64,000 nucleotides of DNA from Amorphus coralli DSM 19760 (GCF_000374525.1 NZ_KB894572.1:124001-188000), one strand, 5' to 3'. Positions 17,501 through 25,946 are shown, counted from the stretch's first letter. Numbers and translations: made by a program. Notes: generated by a model from the letters alone, not told the origin.

Positions 17501-18444
17501 TCAGCCGCTTTCCGGACGATGGCAGCGACGCGCTGGAGCTGATCGGCCATGCCGATGCGGCAGCCTACCAGGCCAAGCGCAGCGGCAAGGGCAGCTACCA
17601 GTTCTACGAGGGCGCCTTTACCCGCGCCTCCGCCCAGCGGCTCGACGTTCAGGCGAAGATCCGCGGCGCGCTCTCCAAGCGCGAATTCGTCATCTACTAC
17701 CAGCCGGTGGTGGACGTGTCGGGCGGCCGGACCATCGGCATGGAAGCGCTGGTGCGCTGGCGCAGTCCCGACCGCGGGCTGGTGCTGCCCGGCGAGTTCA
17801 TTCCCATAGCCGAGGAGACCGGGCTAATCTTCGAGATCGACCGGATGGTGCTGTTCGAGGCCTGCCGGCAGATGCGCCTGTGGCAGACGCGGATGCTTCA
17901 GCCGGGGGTGATCTCGGTCAACCTGTCGCCGCGCGAGCTGATCCTGGACGAAACGGAAACCACGGTCCGCTCGGCGCTGGAATATTCGGGACTGCCGCCT
18001 GAGGCGCTGGAGATCGAGGTCACCGAGACGGCGCTGATGCACTCCGGAGATCGGGGGGACCGGCTGCTGAAGCGGCTCAAGGAAGGGCTCGGCGTGAAGA
18101 TCGCCATCGACGATTTCGGACGCGGCTCGTCGTCGCTGGAGCGCTTGCACGAGATGCCGGTGGACAAGATCAAGATCGACCGCTCGTTCGTAACGAACAT
18201 CGACACGTCTGTGGAGAAGTACGCTATCTGCGAGCTGATGGTGGTTCTCGCCCAGAAGATGGGATTGACCATCCAGGCCGAGGGCGTCGAACGCGACGAG
18301 GAGTTCGCGACGCTGCGCCAGCTGGGCTGCGGCCAGTTCCAGGGCTTCCTGTTCGGCAAGCCGATGCCCTCCGCCAGCATGGAACAGCGGCTCAGGCTCG
18401 AGGGCGCGGCCAATGACGAGGCGGCGAGCGGCGGCCCCGCCTGA
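14560..18444 (+). CDS. Membrane-bound multi-PAS GGDEF-EAL cyclic-di-GMP protein
   Basis: The protein has 1294 residues from the ATG at 14560; ATG 14614 is an alternative with a slightly better ribosome-binding site. Several membrane helices (about 35-220) are followed by five PAS-type repeats (about 227-345, 350-470, 478-595, 604-720 and 727-850), a GGDEF domain and an EAL domain. GGDEF is intact at 933-937 and is preceded by an RxxD I-site. The EAL domain (about 1035-1280) keeps EAL at 1062-1064, DDFG, KIDRSF and EGVE. PAS 3 and 4 both open with ASEARYRSIVE, indicating internal duplication. It could both make and break cyclic di-GMP; the signal sensed is unknown. Confidence 0.93.
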   Translation: MTRRSAATDRSKGPGRDEMARAIRRSFNELVARSATPFQALLHPLAILILGFVLGYGPRAPTLPLLFLFAVVVACINILLVLRFRRSPTRGSRADQWHAWFVAGDALYGLLWGVAAVVLFRPQLDQGLSGLLVPFVLAGFAGGHAASRSASPLSVVAFAALALGPLVVELVALGTSAAYGLAGILSLYGALLGVLCLNNYRTLLEATELRFNRDRINAQMRENAATMTKIGANLPGVIYQCVWRGDGTGYFTYASDGIRDVFGIAPDDVATSCEPMLDCVDVRDRDRVKETMRRDAEALAEWSEEFRVQHPVKGEIWVEAHATPERRAEGGVIWHGAARETTEHRQLVDRIRVQATAMDASDTGIVILDSERGEHAIVYSNSAFDAMVREPGRLMRGKPLTAFLDEASAEHFRQLVATASESPSQAPIRLRLKRPDGGTVWTEVTLSEVQRAPGSRSYYTAVVSDITERLRIEADLKASEARYRSIVEDQVDLICRFKPDTTLTYVNPAYAHAFGRSVDELVGRPFIAFLPTSDRARALAHLGRVTPTDSVRSFEYRVSLPGGEMRWQEWTDRGIFDDDGDLIEFQSIGRDVTDRKRIEAQLRASEARYRSIVEQHLDMIVRFTPDTTVTFANEVYRRHVGLPIEQVVGHRFADRVPQDERDVVLAHYNSFSAQEPWKTFEHSVEVRGGGRRLHQWTDRAIFDEDGTLTEIQSIGRDITDDKKRLERIRLLAAVFEATRDGVFVLDATLKVVTVNQAFERITGYSQADVVDQNLRRIPPVQATPELIGEIRRAVRERGFWKGETWGRRKDGSLIPLLCSVTMLLGEKEEVVNYVGVFTDITRLKQTEQRLVDLAHNDELTGLPNRRKFVSELKTALTAAGREGDGVAVHFLDLDDFKYVNDTYGHEIGDKLLVAVGQRLRTVLRDSDVVSRFGGDEFLIMQPSVRSKLQSTALAERVRACFEKPIEIDRDHEIFVETSIGISRFPDDGSDALELIGHADAAAYQAKRSGKGSYQFYEGAFTRASAQRLDVQAKIRGALSKREFVIYYQPVVDVSGGRTIGMEALVRWRSPDRGLVLPGEFIPIAEETGLIFEIDRMVLFEACRQMRLWQTRMLQPGVISVNLSPRELILDETETTVRSALEYSGLPPEALEIEVTETALMHSGDRGDRLLKRLKEGLGVKIAIDDFGRGSSSLERLHEMPVDKIKIDRSFVTNIDTSVEKYAICELMVVLAQKMGLTIQAEGVERDEEFATLRQLGCGQFQGFLFGKPMPSASMEQRLRLEGAANDEAASGGPA

Positions 18445-18510
18445 TGGCCCGGCGAAGGAGCGGCTGCGATACGGGTCCGTTCGGTGCCAGGACCAGCCGG
18501 AAGCGGCGGA

Positions 18511-18523
18511 GGCCGAAGCGGCC
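18511..18523. terminator. Short hairpin between convergent genes
   Basis: GGCCG-AAG-CGGCC lies in the 115-bp gap between the convergent PAS-GGDEF-EAL and DUF2189 genes. It could end transcription from both sides, but there is no T-tract on either strand. Confidence 0.25.
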
Positions 18524-18559
18524 TGAAGGACGCCGCGGCTTGTGCCCTCGTCTCCGCTG

Positions 18560-19411
18560 TCAGCCGACCGCGCGCCGGTAGAGGTGCCAGGTGGTGAAGC
18601 CGATGACCGGCAGGGCGACCAGGAGCCCGACCAGGAAGGCAGCCATTCCCGCCGCGATGATGATGGTGACCAGCAGGCCGTAGAGCAGGAAGGCTCCGGG
18701 ACTGCGGCCGACCGCCCGTGCGCTGGTCCGGCAGGCCTGGACCGCACTCAAATCACGATCCAAGAGCATCGGGCCGGCGACGACCCCGATCAGGAAGGTG
18801 GCGCCGGCGAATACGGCGCCGACGATCGTGCCGACGAGCGCGTAGCGCAGCCCGTCGCCGGTGGTGGCGACCCAGCTGAGCAGTCCGGCCACCGAACCGC
18901 CGCGGTCGCCGGCAAGCGCGATCGAGATCAACTCTGCCGCGCCCATCCAGACGAGCGCAATGGCCACCAAAACGGCCCCGAACAGGGCAACCTGGCCACC
19001 GCCATGGCGCAGTCCGGCCGTGACGATCGGCCCGGGGCGGATCGGCTCGTCGGCTTCCAGCCGCCGGCTGATCTCGTAAAGCCCAAGGGCGATGCCGGGG
19101 CCGATGAGCAGGAAGGCCGACAGAGCGGGAACAATGAGGGTGGTGAGATCACCGGCGAGAAGGACCGTGAGGATCACCATGCCGAGGCCGGCATAGACGG
19201 CTCCGAACGCCAGCCCGTAAAGCGGGCATTCGCGCCAGTCGGCCATGCCGGCCGCGAAGGCGTCGCGGACGTCGGCGGCCGTGACGGCGCGGACCATGGG
19301 ATCCCGCTCGCCGGCGAGGCCATCCGGTCCGGTGGCGGCATTGAGGCTTCCGTCGGTCACTGGTGCCCCTCCCTCGCGTCCGTTGGCGTCATCGGTGGCC
19401 GTCTCCTGCAT
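18560..19411 (-). CDS. DUF2189-like integral membrane protein
   Basis: The 283-residue protein has a hydrophilic N-terminus of about 60 residues and about six hydrophobic segments. The stretch GMADWRECPLYGLAFGAVYA near 55 and the GIALGLYEISRR region near 110 match the DUF2189 family as I recall it, which is poorly characterised and in some proteobacteria occurs near cytochrome oxidase genes. No such genes are here. It lies downstream of dusA on the same strand with a 162-bp gap. Confidence 0.75.
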   Translation of the reverse strand: MQETATDDANGREGGAPVTDGSLNAATGPDGLAGERDPMVRAVTAADVRDAFAAGMADWRECPLYGLAFGAVYAGLGMVILTVLLAGDLTTLIVPALSAFLLIGPGIALGLYEISRRLEADEPIRPGPIVTAGLRHGGGQVALFGAVLVAIALVWMGAAELISIALAGDRGGSVAGLLSWVATTGDGLRYALVGTIVGAVFAGATFLIGVVAGPMLLDRDLSAVQACRTSARAVGRSPGAFLLYGLLVTIIIAAGMAAFLVGLLVALPVIGFTTWHLYRRAVG

Positions 19412-19573
19412 CGGCTGTTAGCGGTTGACCCGCCCGTCGCCCGCGACACTAGCGTCTCATGGCCGCACAGGAGTTGTGAAAGATCAACGTGGAGACGGCG
19501 CGCTGGGAGGCGCCCGGCCCCGGGCGAGGCCGGCGCGGACAGAGGTTTGCGATCGGGATTGGCCGGAGGGCGC

Positions 19574-20671
19574 TCAGGAAAGGGTGACTTCCGCCGGCGG
19601 GCGGTCGGCCGCCTGGGTGCGGGCATGCGCGGCGCCTGCGTCGAGGATGCCGGCGAGAGCCTCGACAAGCACCTCGGCGCCCGCGCCGGACCGGGCCGCC
19701 TGCTCCGCAAGCGCACGGCGCCAGGCGCGCGCACCGGGGGCGCCGTGAAACAGGCCGAGCATGTGGCGGGTGAGGGCGGCCGGACGCCAGCCTTCGGCCA
19801 CGATGCCTTCCAGGTAAGGGACCATGGCGCGAGCGATCTCGACGGGATCCGCATCCGGCCCGCCGGCGCCGTAGAAGCGCCGGTCGACGCCGGCAAGCAG
19901 GCCCGGCATGTGATAGGCGGCGCGTCCGAGCATCACCCCGTCCACATGGGCGAGGTGAGCCGCGGCGTCGTCGAGGCTCTCGATACCGCCGTTGATCCCG
20001 ACGAACAGCGGCCCCAGCCGCTGCTTCAGCCGGTAGACCCGGTCGTAGTCCAGCGGCGGAACGGTCCGGTTCTCCTTCGGCGACAGGCCCTGCAGCCAGG
20101 CCTTGCGGGCGTGCACCCAGAGGGCGTCGGTGCCGGCGTCGACCACGGCGTCGGCGAAGCGGTCGAGGCCGGTCTCGGGATCCTGGTCGTCGATGCCGAT
20201 GCGGCACTTGACCGTGACGGGGAGGGAGACGGCGCGCTTCATGGCAGCGACGCCGCGCGCCACGAGGTCGGGATCGGCCATCAGGCAGGCGCCGAAGAAG
20301 CCGTCCTTTACCCGGTCCGACGGGCAGCCGACATTGAGGTTGACCTCGTCGTAGCCGACGTCCTCGGCAATGCGGGCCGCCTCGGCGAGCAGGTCGGGAT
20401 CGTTGCCGCCGAGCTGCAGCGCGAGGGGATGCTCTTCGGGCGAATAGCCGATCAGGCGCTGGCGGTCGCCGTGCACGACGGCCTGGGCGGTTACCATCTC
20501 GGTGTAAAGAAGAGCATGGCGCGTGAGCCGGCGATGGAAGACGCGGCAGTGCCGGTCCGTCCACTCCATCATCGGTGCGACGGCGAAACGGGGCGTGCCG
20601 GGGCCGCCCGTATAGGCGACCGGTTTGTCCTGTCCCGTGACCGGCATGGTACGCGTTTCCGTCTCGGTCAT
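19574..20671 (-). CDS. dusA: tRNA-dihydrouridine(20/20a) synthase DusA
   Basis: This 365-residue flavoenzyme reduces uridine 20/20a in the tRNA D-loop. RFAVAPMMEWTDRHCR near residue 28 is the FMN-binding start, LQLGGNDP near 87 and the active-site Cys in NLNVGCPSDRV near 115 follow, and GINGGIES and LGRAAYH complete the barrel. The first ~36 codons and the upstream region are repeated 39.6 kb away at 60204-60382. That is the hallmark of an island inserted in dusA, which restores the gene with element-borne 5' sequence. The present promoter is therefore probably island-derived. Confidence 0.95.
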   Translation of the reverse strand: MTETETRTMPVTGQDKPVAYTGGPGTPRFAVAPMMEWTDRHCRVFHRRLTRHALLYTEMVTAQAVVHGDRQRLIGYSPEEHPLALQLGGNDPDLLAEAARIAEDVGYDEVNLNVGCPSDRVKDGFFGACLMADPDLVARGVAAMKRAVSLPVTVKCRIGIDDQDPETGLDRFADAVVDAGTDALWVHARKAWLQGLSPKENRTVPPLDYDRVYRLKQRLGPLFVGINGGIESLDDAAAHLAHVDGVMLGRAAYHMPGLLAGVDRRFYGAGGPDADPVEIARAMVPYLEGIVAEGWRPAALTRHMLGLFHGAPGARAWRRALAEQAARSGAGAEVLVEALAGILDAGAAHARTQAADRPPAEVTLS

Positions 20672-20742
20672 GTTCCTCTGACCCGATCATCGTTGGCCTC
20701 GGCTCACCCTGCAGCTGTGCGCGACACGGTCCCGCCTCAAGG
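20565..20742. repeat. Left direct repeat (att side carrying intact dusA)
   Basis: This 178-bp stretch covers the first ~36 dusA codons and about 70 bp upstream. By eye roughly nine in ten positions match 60204-60382, including a 20-bp identical run in the upstream part and the 16-bp core at the left edge. Identity stops abruptly at the core on the dusA-body side, as expected for a recombination junction. Confidence 0.85.
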
Positions 20743-20784
20743 CAAAGGAGGGGGGCGGCGTGCGCACGGGCATGGCGATGGGAG

Positions 20785-21260
20785 TACGTAGCGCAGATCG
20801 GCATTCGGAAAAACGGGGTCACCGTTCTGCGGAAGGATCGGACTTTCGGCCGTCGCGCCGCCGCGGTCGCCTGGAATGCTAGACGCGAGAAGGAGGAACG
20901 CGATCCGGAACAGCGTGCTCGCCTCCGATCGGGTTCGCCCACGCTCGCTCATGCCATCGATCGGTACGTGAACGACAGTGTGCGCGAGATCGGAAGGACG
21001 AAGGCTCAGGTCCTCCGTTCGATCACGGGTTTCGACATCGCCAAAATGTCGTGCCCCAACATCACAAGCGGCGACATCTTCGGGTTTGCACAGGAGCTTG
21101 CGGAAACCCGGCAACCGCAAACCGTTGCAAACTACCTGTCGCACCTTGCTGCCGTATTTTCAGTCGCACGCCCTGCCTGGGGCTACCGGCTCGACGATCA
21201 GCCGATGAAGGACGCCTTCAAGGTCGCGAAGCGTATGGCAGTGACCTCAAAGTCCCGCGA
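20785..21260 (+). pseudogene. Tyrosine-recombinase integrase remnant (N-terminal part only)
   Basis: From 20785 one frame reads YVAQIGIRKNGVTVLRK and then AAAVAWNARRE, the arm-binding start of island integrases. A core-binding domain follows (about 20920-21240). The expected preceding GDGS piece is in another frame (20767-20784), consistent with a one-base deletion at about 20784. The frame has no good start codon. The catalytic C-terminal domain (R-H-R-Y) is missing because the sequence switches at about 21240-21265 into the end of an IS3-family transposase. It is non-functional as an integrase. Confidence 0.8.
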
Positions 21261-21378
21261 ACGCGCTTCTACAATCCTCGGCGTCGACACTCGACACTGG
21301 GCTATCTGAGCCCCGTCGAGTTCGAGCAACGAGCTATGGTAGCCTAACTGCGTGTCCGAAAAACCGGCAGCAGGCCAA
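21240..21378 (+). mobile_element. IS3-family insertion sequence remnant (3' end of transposase)
   Basis: One frame ends FYNPRRRHSTLGYLSPVEFE and then a stop at 21345-21347, the characteristic C-terminus of IS3-family OrfB transposases. It is followed at about 21353-21378 by TGTCCGAAAAACCGG, which resembles an IS3-type right terminal repeat. The left end and most of the element are absent, so this is a scar that truncated the integrase. Confidence 0.75.
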
Positions 21379-21428
21379 AGGACGGCCTTGGCGTGTCCGA
21401 CCGCGCAAGCCTTCCCCGTTGTCCTGGT

Positions 21429-22139
21429 TCAGATTGAGGATCCGGTACTGACGGCCCCGATGACATCGTCGGCGCTGGTCGCGACGCTGCCGAAATAGAG
21501 GCCGAAGGCCTTCAGCGTGGCGGCGTGCATGTCGGGGTCGTAGTCGGCGCACGCATCGGAGACGAGGACGCAGTCATAGCCGCGGTCGGCCGCGTCGCGC
21601 GCCGTCGTCTCAACGCAGGCGCTGGTTACGCACCCAGTGATGACGAGGCCGGAGATGCCCATGCGTTGCAGGGTCGCGTCGATCTCGCTGCCGTTGTAGG
21701 CACCGTTGGTGGTCTTGCGCACGACCGTTTCGCCGGGGTGCGGGGCAAGCGGCTCGATCACCGCGAAGTCCGGGTTTTCGGTCCACCAGACGTCTTCGAT
21801 TCCGACCGCCTTTTCCATGTTGCGGGTCCAGACACGGAAACGGGGCGGGCAGTCGCGGAGATCCCGGTAGGGCGAGCCGATGACAACGTGGACGATCGCC
21901 AGGTCCTCCTGCCGGAAATAGTCCAGCAACCTGCGGATGGACGGCACGGTCACGTCGCGCAGCCGGTCGTTGTAATAGCTCATCGAACCGGGGTAGGCGG
22001 CCTCCCAGGCGCGTGTCATGCCGTGGTCCGGCGAGGCATCGTGATACTGCATGTCGATGATCATCAGCGCGATCCGGTCGCGCTTGGACAGGTCGACGGC
22101 GGGGATCATGCCGCCCATTTCGTTCAGTCCCTGATGCAT
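21429..22139 (-). CDS. Isochorismatase-family cysteine hydrolase
   Basis: The 236-residue protein has the family triad: D29 in LMIIDMQ, K142 in VVRKTTNGAYNG and C175 in GCVTSACVETTARDA. Such enzymes hydrolyse amide, carbamoyl or ester bonds of small metabolites (isochorismatase, nicotinamidase, RutB, N-carbamoylsarcosine hydrolase); the substrate here is unknown. It begins 4 bp after the last permease gene and is the final gene of the polyamine-type ABC operon, so its substrate is probably the imported compound or a product of it. Confidence 0.88.
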   Translation of the reverse strand: MHQGLNEMGGMIPAVDLSKRDRIALMIIDMQYHDASPDHGMTRAWEAAYPGSMSYYNDRLRDVTVPSIRRLLDYFRQEDLAIVHVVIGSPYRDLRDCPPRFRVWTRNMEKAVGIEDVWWTENPDFAVIEPLAPHPGETVVRKTTNGAYNGSEIDATLQRMGISGLVITGCVTSACVETTARDAADRGYDCVLVSDACADYDPDMHAATLKAFGLYFGSVATSADDVIGAVSTGSSI

Positions 22140-22143
22140 GGCC

Positions 22144-22935
22144 TTACCTAACCTTGTCTTTCTTGAGGAGGAGGCGGATGCCGGCGAGGGTCAGGAGTAT
22201 CGAAGCCAGGACCGTCAGCGAGGCAATCGCGTTGATCTCGGGCGTGATGCCGATCCGCAGCATCGACCAGATGAACATCGGCAGGGTGTTTTCCGAGCCG
22301 GTGAGGAAGAAGGTGACGGGAAGCTCGTCGAAGGAGAGGGTGAAGACGAGCAGGGCGCTGCCGACGACCGATGTGCGGATCGAGGGAAGCGTCACGTGGA
22401 AGAAGGTTTGCAGCCGGTTCGCACCGAGATCCATGCTGGCGTGTTCCAGCTCCTTGTCGAGGCTGCGCAGGCGGGCATAGACCTGCGTCACGACGATCGG
22501 CATCCACACCACGCTCTGACCGAGGATGATGGTGGCCAGAGAAAGCTGGATGCCGGCGCGGTTGAGGATCAGCAGGATCGCGAGGCCGGTGATCAGCGGC
22601 GGCACGATCAGCGGCATCAGGATGGTGCGTTCCAGCAGCGCGACGAAGCGATGGTCGAAGTGTCTCAGCGCCAGGGCCAGCGGCACGCCGACGAGGCTGG
22701 TCACGACCACGCAGGCGGTGGCCACCTGGAGGCTGTTGACGAGGGCCTCCAGCAGCTGGCGGTTCTCGAACAGGGCCGCGTACCAACGCAGCGACCACGC
22801 CTCGATCGGCCAGGAGAGGACTCGGCTCTCCTGGAAGGAGAACCCGACCAGTACCGCGATCGGCACGTACATGAAAGCGTAGATCAGAAACGCAGCTACG
22901 CCGAAGGCGAGGCGGGGGGGCTTGCCGTTTGCCAT
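22144..22935 (-). CDS. ABC transporter permease, PotC-like
   Basis: The 263-residue inner-membrane protein has six predicted helices. The cytoplasmic EAA loop (SMDLGANRLQTFFHVTLPS) contacts the ATPase. It matches the second permease of spermidine/putrescine-type importers. The ATG at 22935 overlaps the stop of the upstream permease by one base; a longer upstream reading is a shadow of that gene. Confidence 0.9.
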   Translation of the reverse strand: MANGKPPRLAFGVAAFLIYAFMYVPIAVLVGFSFQESRVLSWPIEAWSLRWYAALFENRQLLEALVNSLQVATACVVVTSLVGVPLALALRHFDHRFVALLERTILMPLIVPPLITGLAILLILNRAGIQLSLATIILGQSVVWMPIVVTQVYARLRSLDKELEHASMDLGANRLQTFFHVTLPSIRTSVVGSALLVFTLSFDELPVTFFLTGSENTLPMFIWSMLRIGITPEINAIASLTVLASILLTLAGIRLLLKKDKVR

Positions 22936-23822
22936 CACCGTCCTTCCGCCACTCGGTTGCCGATCCAGGCCGCGGTGGTGACTACAAGCATTACCGTTGC
23001 CAGGACGACGATCGCCAGCGCGCTGCCGAACGGCCAGTCGAAGGCCGCTCCGAACTGCCCGATGATAATGTTGGCGATCATGATGTTGTCGCTGCCGCCA
23101 AGCAGCGCCGGCGTGATGAAGTCGCCGAACGACAGGCAGAACACGATGGTAGATCCGGCGAGGAGCGACGGGACGGTCAGCGGAAACACGACGTCGAGGA
23201 ACGTCTGGAACGGCCGGGCGCCAAGATCCGCGCTGGCTTCTCGGTAGGAGGGCGGGATCTTCTCCAGCGCCGCGAAGACCGGGATCGCGACGAACGGCAC
23301 GAAGATGTAGACAAGCGCGATGACGATCGAGACCTCGCTGTAGAGCATGAAGCCGATGTCGTCTGGCTGAATGCCGAACTGGCCGAGGATGCCGCTGATC
23401 AGCCCGTTGCGGCCGAGAATGATCTTCCAGACGTAGGCGCGCAGCAGGAAGCTGGTCCACAGCGGCACGATGAGCAGGAAGAAGAGGAGTGTCTTCCAGC
23501 GTCCCGCGTACCGCTCGAGAAACATGGCGAGCGTATAGCCGAGGACGGCGGAGATGAGGGTGACGAAGGCGGCGATCCGCAGCGAATTGCCGATCACATG
23601 CAGGTAGAGCGGCCGCTCCACGATGCGTGCGTAGTTGTCGAGAATGAAAGCGGGCCGGATCGAATAGAGATCCTTCTCCCAGAAGCTGAACACGCCCACG
23701 TGTGCGTAGGGGTAGGCGATAAAGACGGCGACGTAGACGAGCGCGGCGAGCCCGCACACCAGGGTCGTCAGCGATGGGCGAGCGAACCGGCGGGTCCTTT
23801 GGGCTCCGGATGCCTCAGTCAC
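22935..23822 (-). CDS. ABC transporter permease, PotB-like
   Basis: The 295-residue inner-membrane permease has an N-terminal helix, a periplasmic loop and the EAA loop (SADLGARPFQTFLDVVFPLT) near 200. It pairs with the PotC-like permease immediately downstream. Its start overlaps the ATPase gene end by 8 bp, indicating tight translational coupling. Confidence 0.9.
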   Translation of the reverse strand: MTEASGAQRTRRFARPSLTTLVCGLAALVYVAVFIAYPYAHVGVFSFWEKDLYSIRPAFILDNYARIVERPLYLHVIGNSLRIAAFVTLISAVLGYTLAMFLERYAGRWKTLLFFLLIVPLWTSFLLRAYVWKIILGRNGLISGILGQFGIQPDDIGFMLYSEVSIVIALVYIFVPFVAIPVFAALEKIPPSYREASADLGARPFQTFLDVVFPLTVPSLLAGSTIVFCLSFGDFITPALLGGSDNIMIANIIIGQFGAAFDWPFGSALAIVVLATVMLVVTTAAWIGNRVAEGR

Positions 23823-24897
23823 GGTCGGCCTCGAAAACGTGGACCGGCCCGTCGGTGAAGGCGAGGCCGAGCGCCTCTCCGGGTGCGCGGGGCGCTGATG
23901 CCTCGGCAGGCTCGTCGATCTCCACCTCGGTGCCGTCCTTCAGGGACAGGATGAGCTTGCGGACGTCGCCGAGGAAGATGACGTCCCGCAGCGTTGCCGT
24001 GACCGGTCCGCAGCCTTCGGTGGCGACGGACATGTCCCTGGCGCGCAAGACGAGCCGCACCGCGGCGCCAACCGCCGGCGCGGCCGCGGCGGGCGCGACA
24101 TTAATGGTTTCGCCCGACGCGAGCCGAACCTGGACGCGTTCGCCCTCGGCGGCCGCTACGGTCCCGTCCAGCTTGTTCGAGCGCCCGACAAATTCGGCGA
24201 CGAACCGCGTCGCCGGCGATGTGATCACCTCTTCGGGCGTGGCGGTCTGGCAGATCCGGCCACGGCTCATCACCGTGATCCGGTCGCTCATCATCATTGC
24301 CTCTTCCTGGTCGTGGGTGACATAGATGAAGGTGACGCCGGTCTCACGCTGGACGCGCTTGAGCTCCAGCTGCAGCTCCTTGCGAAGCTGCGCATCGAGC
24401 GCCGAGAGCGGTTCGTCGAGAAGAAGAACGGACGGTTCCTTGATGAGCGCCCGCGCCAGCGCGACGCGCTGCATCTGCCCGCCCGACAGCATGGACGGAT
24501 GCTGGCCGGCCCGATCGGCCAGGCCAACCCTGTCGAGCATCGCCTCGGCCCGCGTCCGGCGCTCCCGCCTACCGACCCCGTCGAACCGGAGGCCGTAGGC
24601 GACGTTGTCGCCGATCGTCATGTGGGGAAAGAGGGCATAGCTCTGGAAGACGGTGTTTATGGGCCGGCGGAACGGCGGATCCTGGTCAATCCGCCGTCCG
24701 TCGAGAGTGATCTCGCCCGCAGTTGGCTGCTCGAAGCCGGCCACGAGACGCAGCGTGGTCGTCTTGCCGCACCCGCTCTGGCCGAGCAGGGTCATGAACT
24801 CGCCCTGCCGGATGTCGAGATCGATCCCGTCGACGGCCACGAGGTCACCAAAGCGCCTGGTGACCCCGCTCAATCGCAGAAAAGAGGTCTCGCTCAT
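23815..24897 (-). CDS. ABC transporter ATP-binding protein, PotA-like
   Basis: The 360-residue ATPase has Walker A GQSGCGKTT near residue 39, Q-loop NTVFQSYALFPH, signature LSGGQMQR, Walker B VLLLDEPLSALD and the switch histidine in THDQEEA. A C-terminal TOBE-like domain (about 240-350) is typical of the polyamine/iron/sugar-type ATPases. The ATG at 24897 overlaps the stop of the binding-protein gene (ATGA); the frame extends upstream without evidence. Confidence 0.92.
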   Translation of the reverse strand: MSETSFLRLSGVTRRFGDLVAVDGIDLDIRQGEFMTLLGQSGCGKTTTLRLVAGFEQPTAGEITLDGRRIDQDPPFRRPINTVFQSYALFPHMTIGDNVAYGLRFDGVGRRERRTRAEAMLDRVGLADRAGQHPSMLSGGQMQRVALARALIKEPSVLLLDEPLSALDAQLRKELQLELKRVQRETGVTFIYVTHDQEEAMMMSDRITVMSRGRICQTATPEEVITSPATRFVAEFVGRSNKLDGTVAAAEGERVQVRLASGETINVAPAAAAPAVGAAVRLVLRARDMSVATEGCGPVTATLRDVIFLGDVRKLILSLKDGTEVEIDEPAEASAPRAPGEALGLAFTDGPVHVFEADRD

Positions 24898-25946
24898 TCG
24901 ACGGTCGCGGCCTTGACCTCGTTCCAGATCTCCAGATAGCGGCCACGTCGGGGGATCTCGCCCCAGAAGGAGAGATTCTCGACGAACGCGGGGCCCTCTG
25001 AGAGGTTGGTGCCGTCGAGCGTGCCTTCGGGAAGGAGCTCCTCGGCGCTGCGGACGGTGAAGCTGAAGCCGCTCACGTCGTAGACCTTCGCGGCGACCTC
25101 CGGCCGAAGCATGAAGTCGATGAATGTGTGCGCGAGCTCGAGGTTTTTCGTGCCCTTCACGATGAACAGCGAGTCGACCCAGGCAGTCGGGCGCTCCGGC
25201 GCGCACTGCTCGGCGTTCACGCCTTCGGTCTTCAGCGCCTCGGTGACGTAGCTCCAGCTGTTGGTCGCCACGACCTCGCCACTGGTCATCAGCTCGATGA
25301 TTTCGCCACCGGTCGACCAGTAGCGGCGGATCAGCGGCTTCTGCTCGATCATCTTCTGCTTGACCTGCTCAAGCTCGTCGTCGCTCAGGTCCCAGATGTT
25401 CTCAAAACCCATGTAGCTGGCGACATCGCCGATGGTGGAAACATCGTCCCACATGGCGATCCTGCCGCGGTATTTCTCGTCGAACAGCACGTCGAAGCTG
25501 CATTCCGCCACTTCGTCGGCCAGATAAGTCACCGGCTGGATGTCCCAGAAATTGGGCGCGCCATACTGCGTGTCGCCGTCTTTCAGAAACTCAAGCTTGC
25601 GGAACTCCGGCGAGATATTCTCGAAATTCGGAATGAGCGAGAGATCGAGCGGCTCGACGAAGCCGGCCTTGATCGCGGGCTGGGCGAGGGAGGAAACGAT
25701 CACTACCGCGTCGTAGCGCGTGTCGCCGGCCGCAAGCGCTGCCATGTACTCGTCGTTGGATCCGACATAGGTCGGGTTGACCGCGACGCCGTACTCTTCC
25801 TCGAACTGGTCGATCCAGGCGTCCTCAGCATAGCCCTCCCACGTCAGGATATTCAGTTCCTGGGCGCTGACAGTGGTCGCCGAAAATGTCAGCGCAAGGA
25901 GGCTGGCTGCAAGCACGCGGCGCGGTGCGCGAGGTAGCTGGTTCAT
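24894..25946 (-). CDS. Periplasmic binding protein of a polyamine-type ABC importer
   Basis: The 350-residue PotD/PotF-like protein has a signal peptide (cleavage near VSA-QE), then LNILTWEGYAED at the mature N-terminus. The PotD core includes PNFWDIQPVTYLAD and MWDDVSTIGDVASYMG. It delivers substrate to the permeases encoded downstream. Whether the ligand is a polyamine or another small amine or amide cannot be told. It is first gene of the operon, divergent from the XRE-type regulator. Confidence 0.92.
   Translation of the reverse strand: MNQLPRAPRRVLAASLLALTFSATTVSAQELNILTWEGYAEDAWIDQFEEEYGVAVNPTYVGSNDEYMAALAAGDTRYDAVVIVSSLAQPAIKAGFVEPLDLSLIPNFENISPEFRKLEFLKDGDTQYGAPNFWDIQPVTYLADEVAECSFDVLFDEKYRGRIAMWDDVSTIGDVASYMGFENIWDLSDDELEQVKQKMIEQKPLIRRYWSTGGEIIELMTSGEVVATNSWSYVTEALKTEGVNAEQCAPERPTAWVDSLFIVKGTKNLELAHTFIDFMLRPEVAAKVYDVSGFSFTVRSAEELLPEGTLDGTNLSEGPAFVENLSFWGEIPRRGRYLEIWNEVKAATVE

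Noticed and set aside
18542-20791. A 749-codon open frame on the plus strand
   Set aside because: It lies opposite DUF2189 and dusA, whose motifs are unambiguous. The translation is low-complexity Gly/Arg/Asp-rich with no domain, a typical high-GC shadow.
21429-25946. Naming the ABC genes potABCD with spermidine as substrate
   Set aside because: Family membership is clear but ligand specificity cannot be read, and the linked hydrolase suggests another compound.
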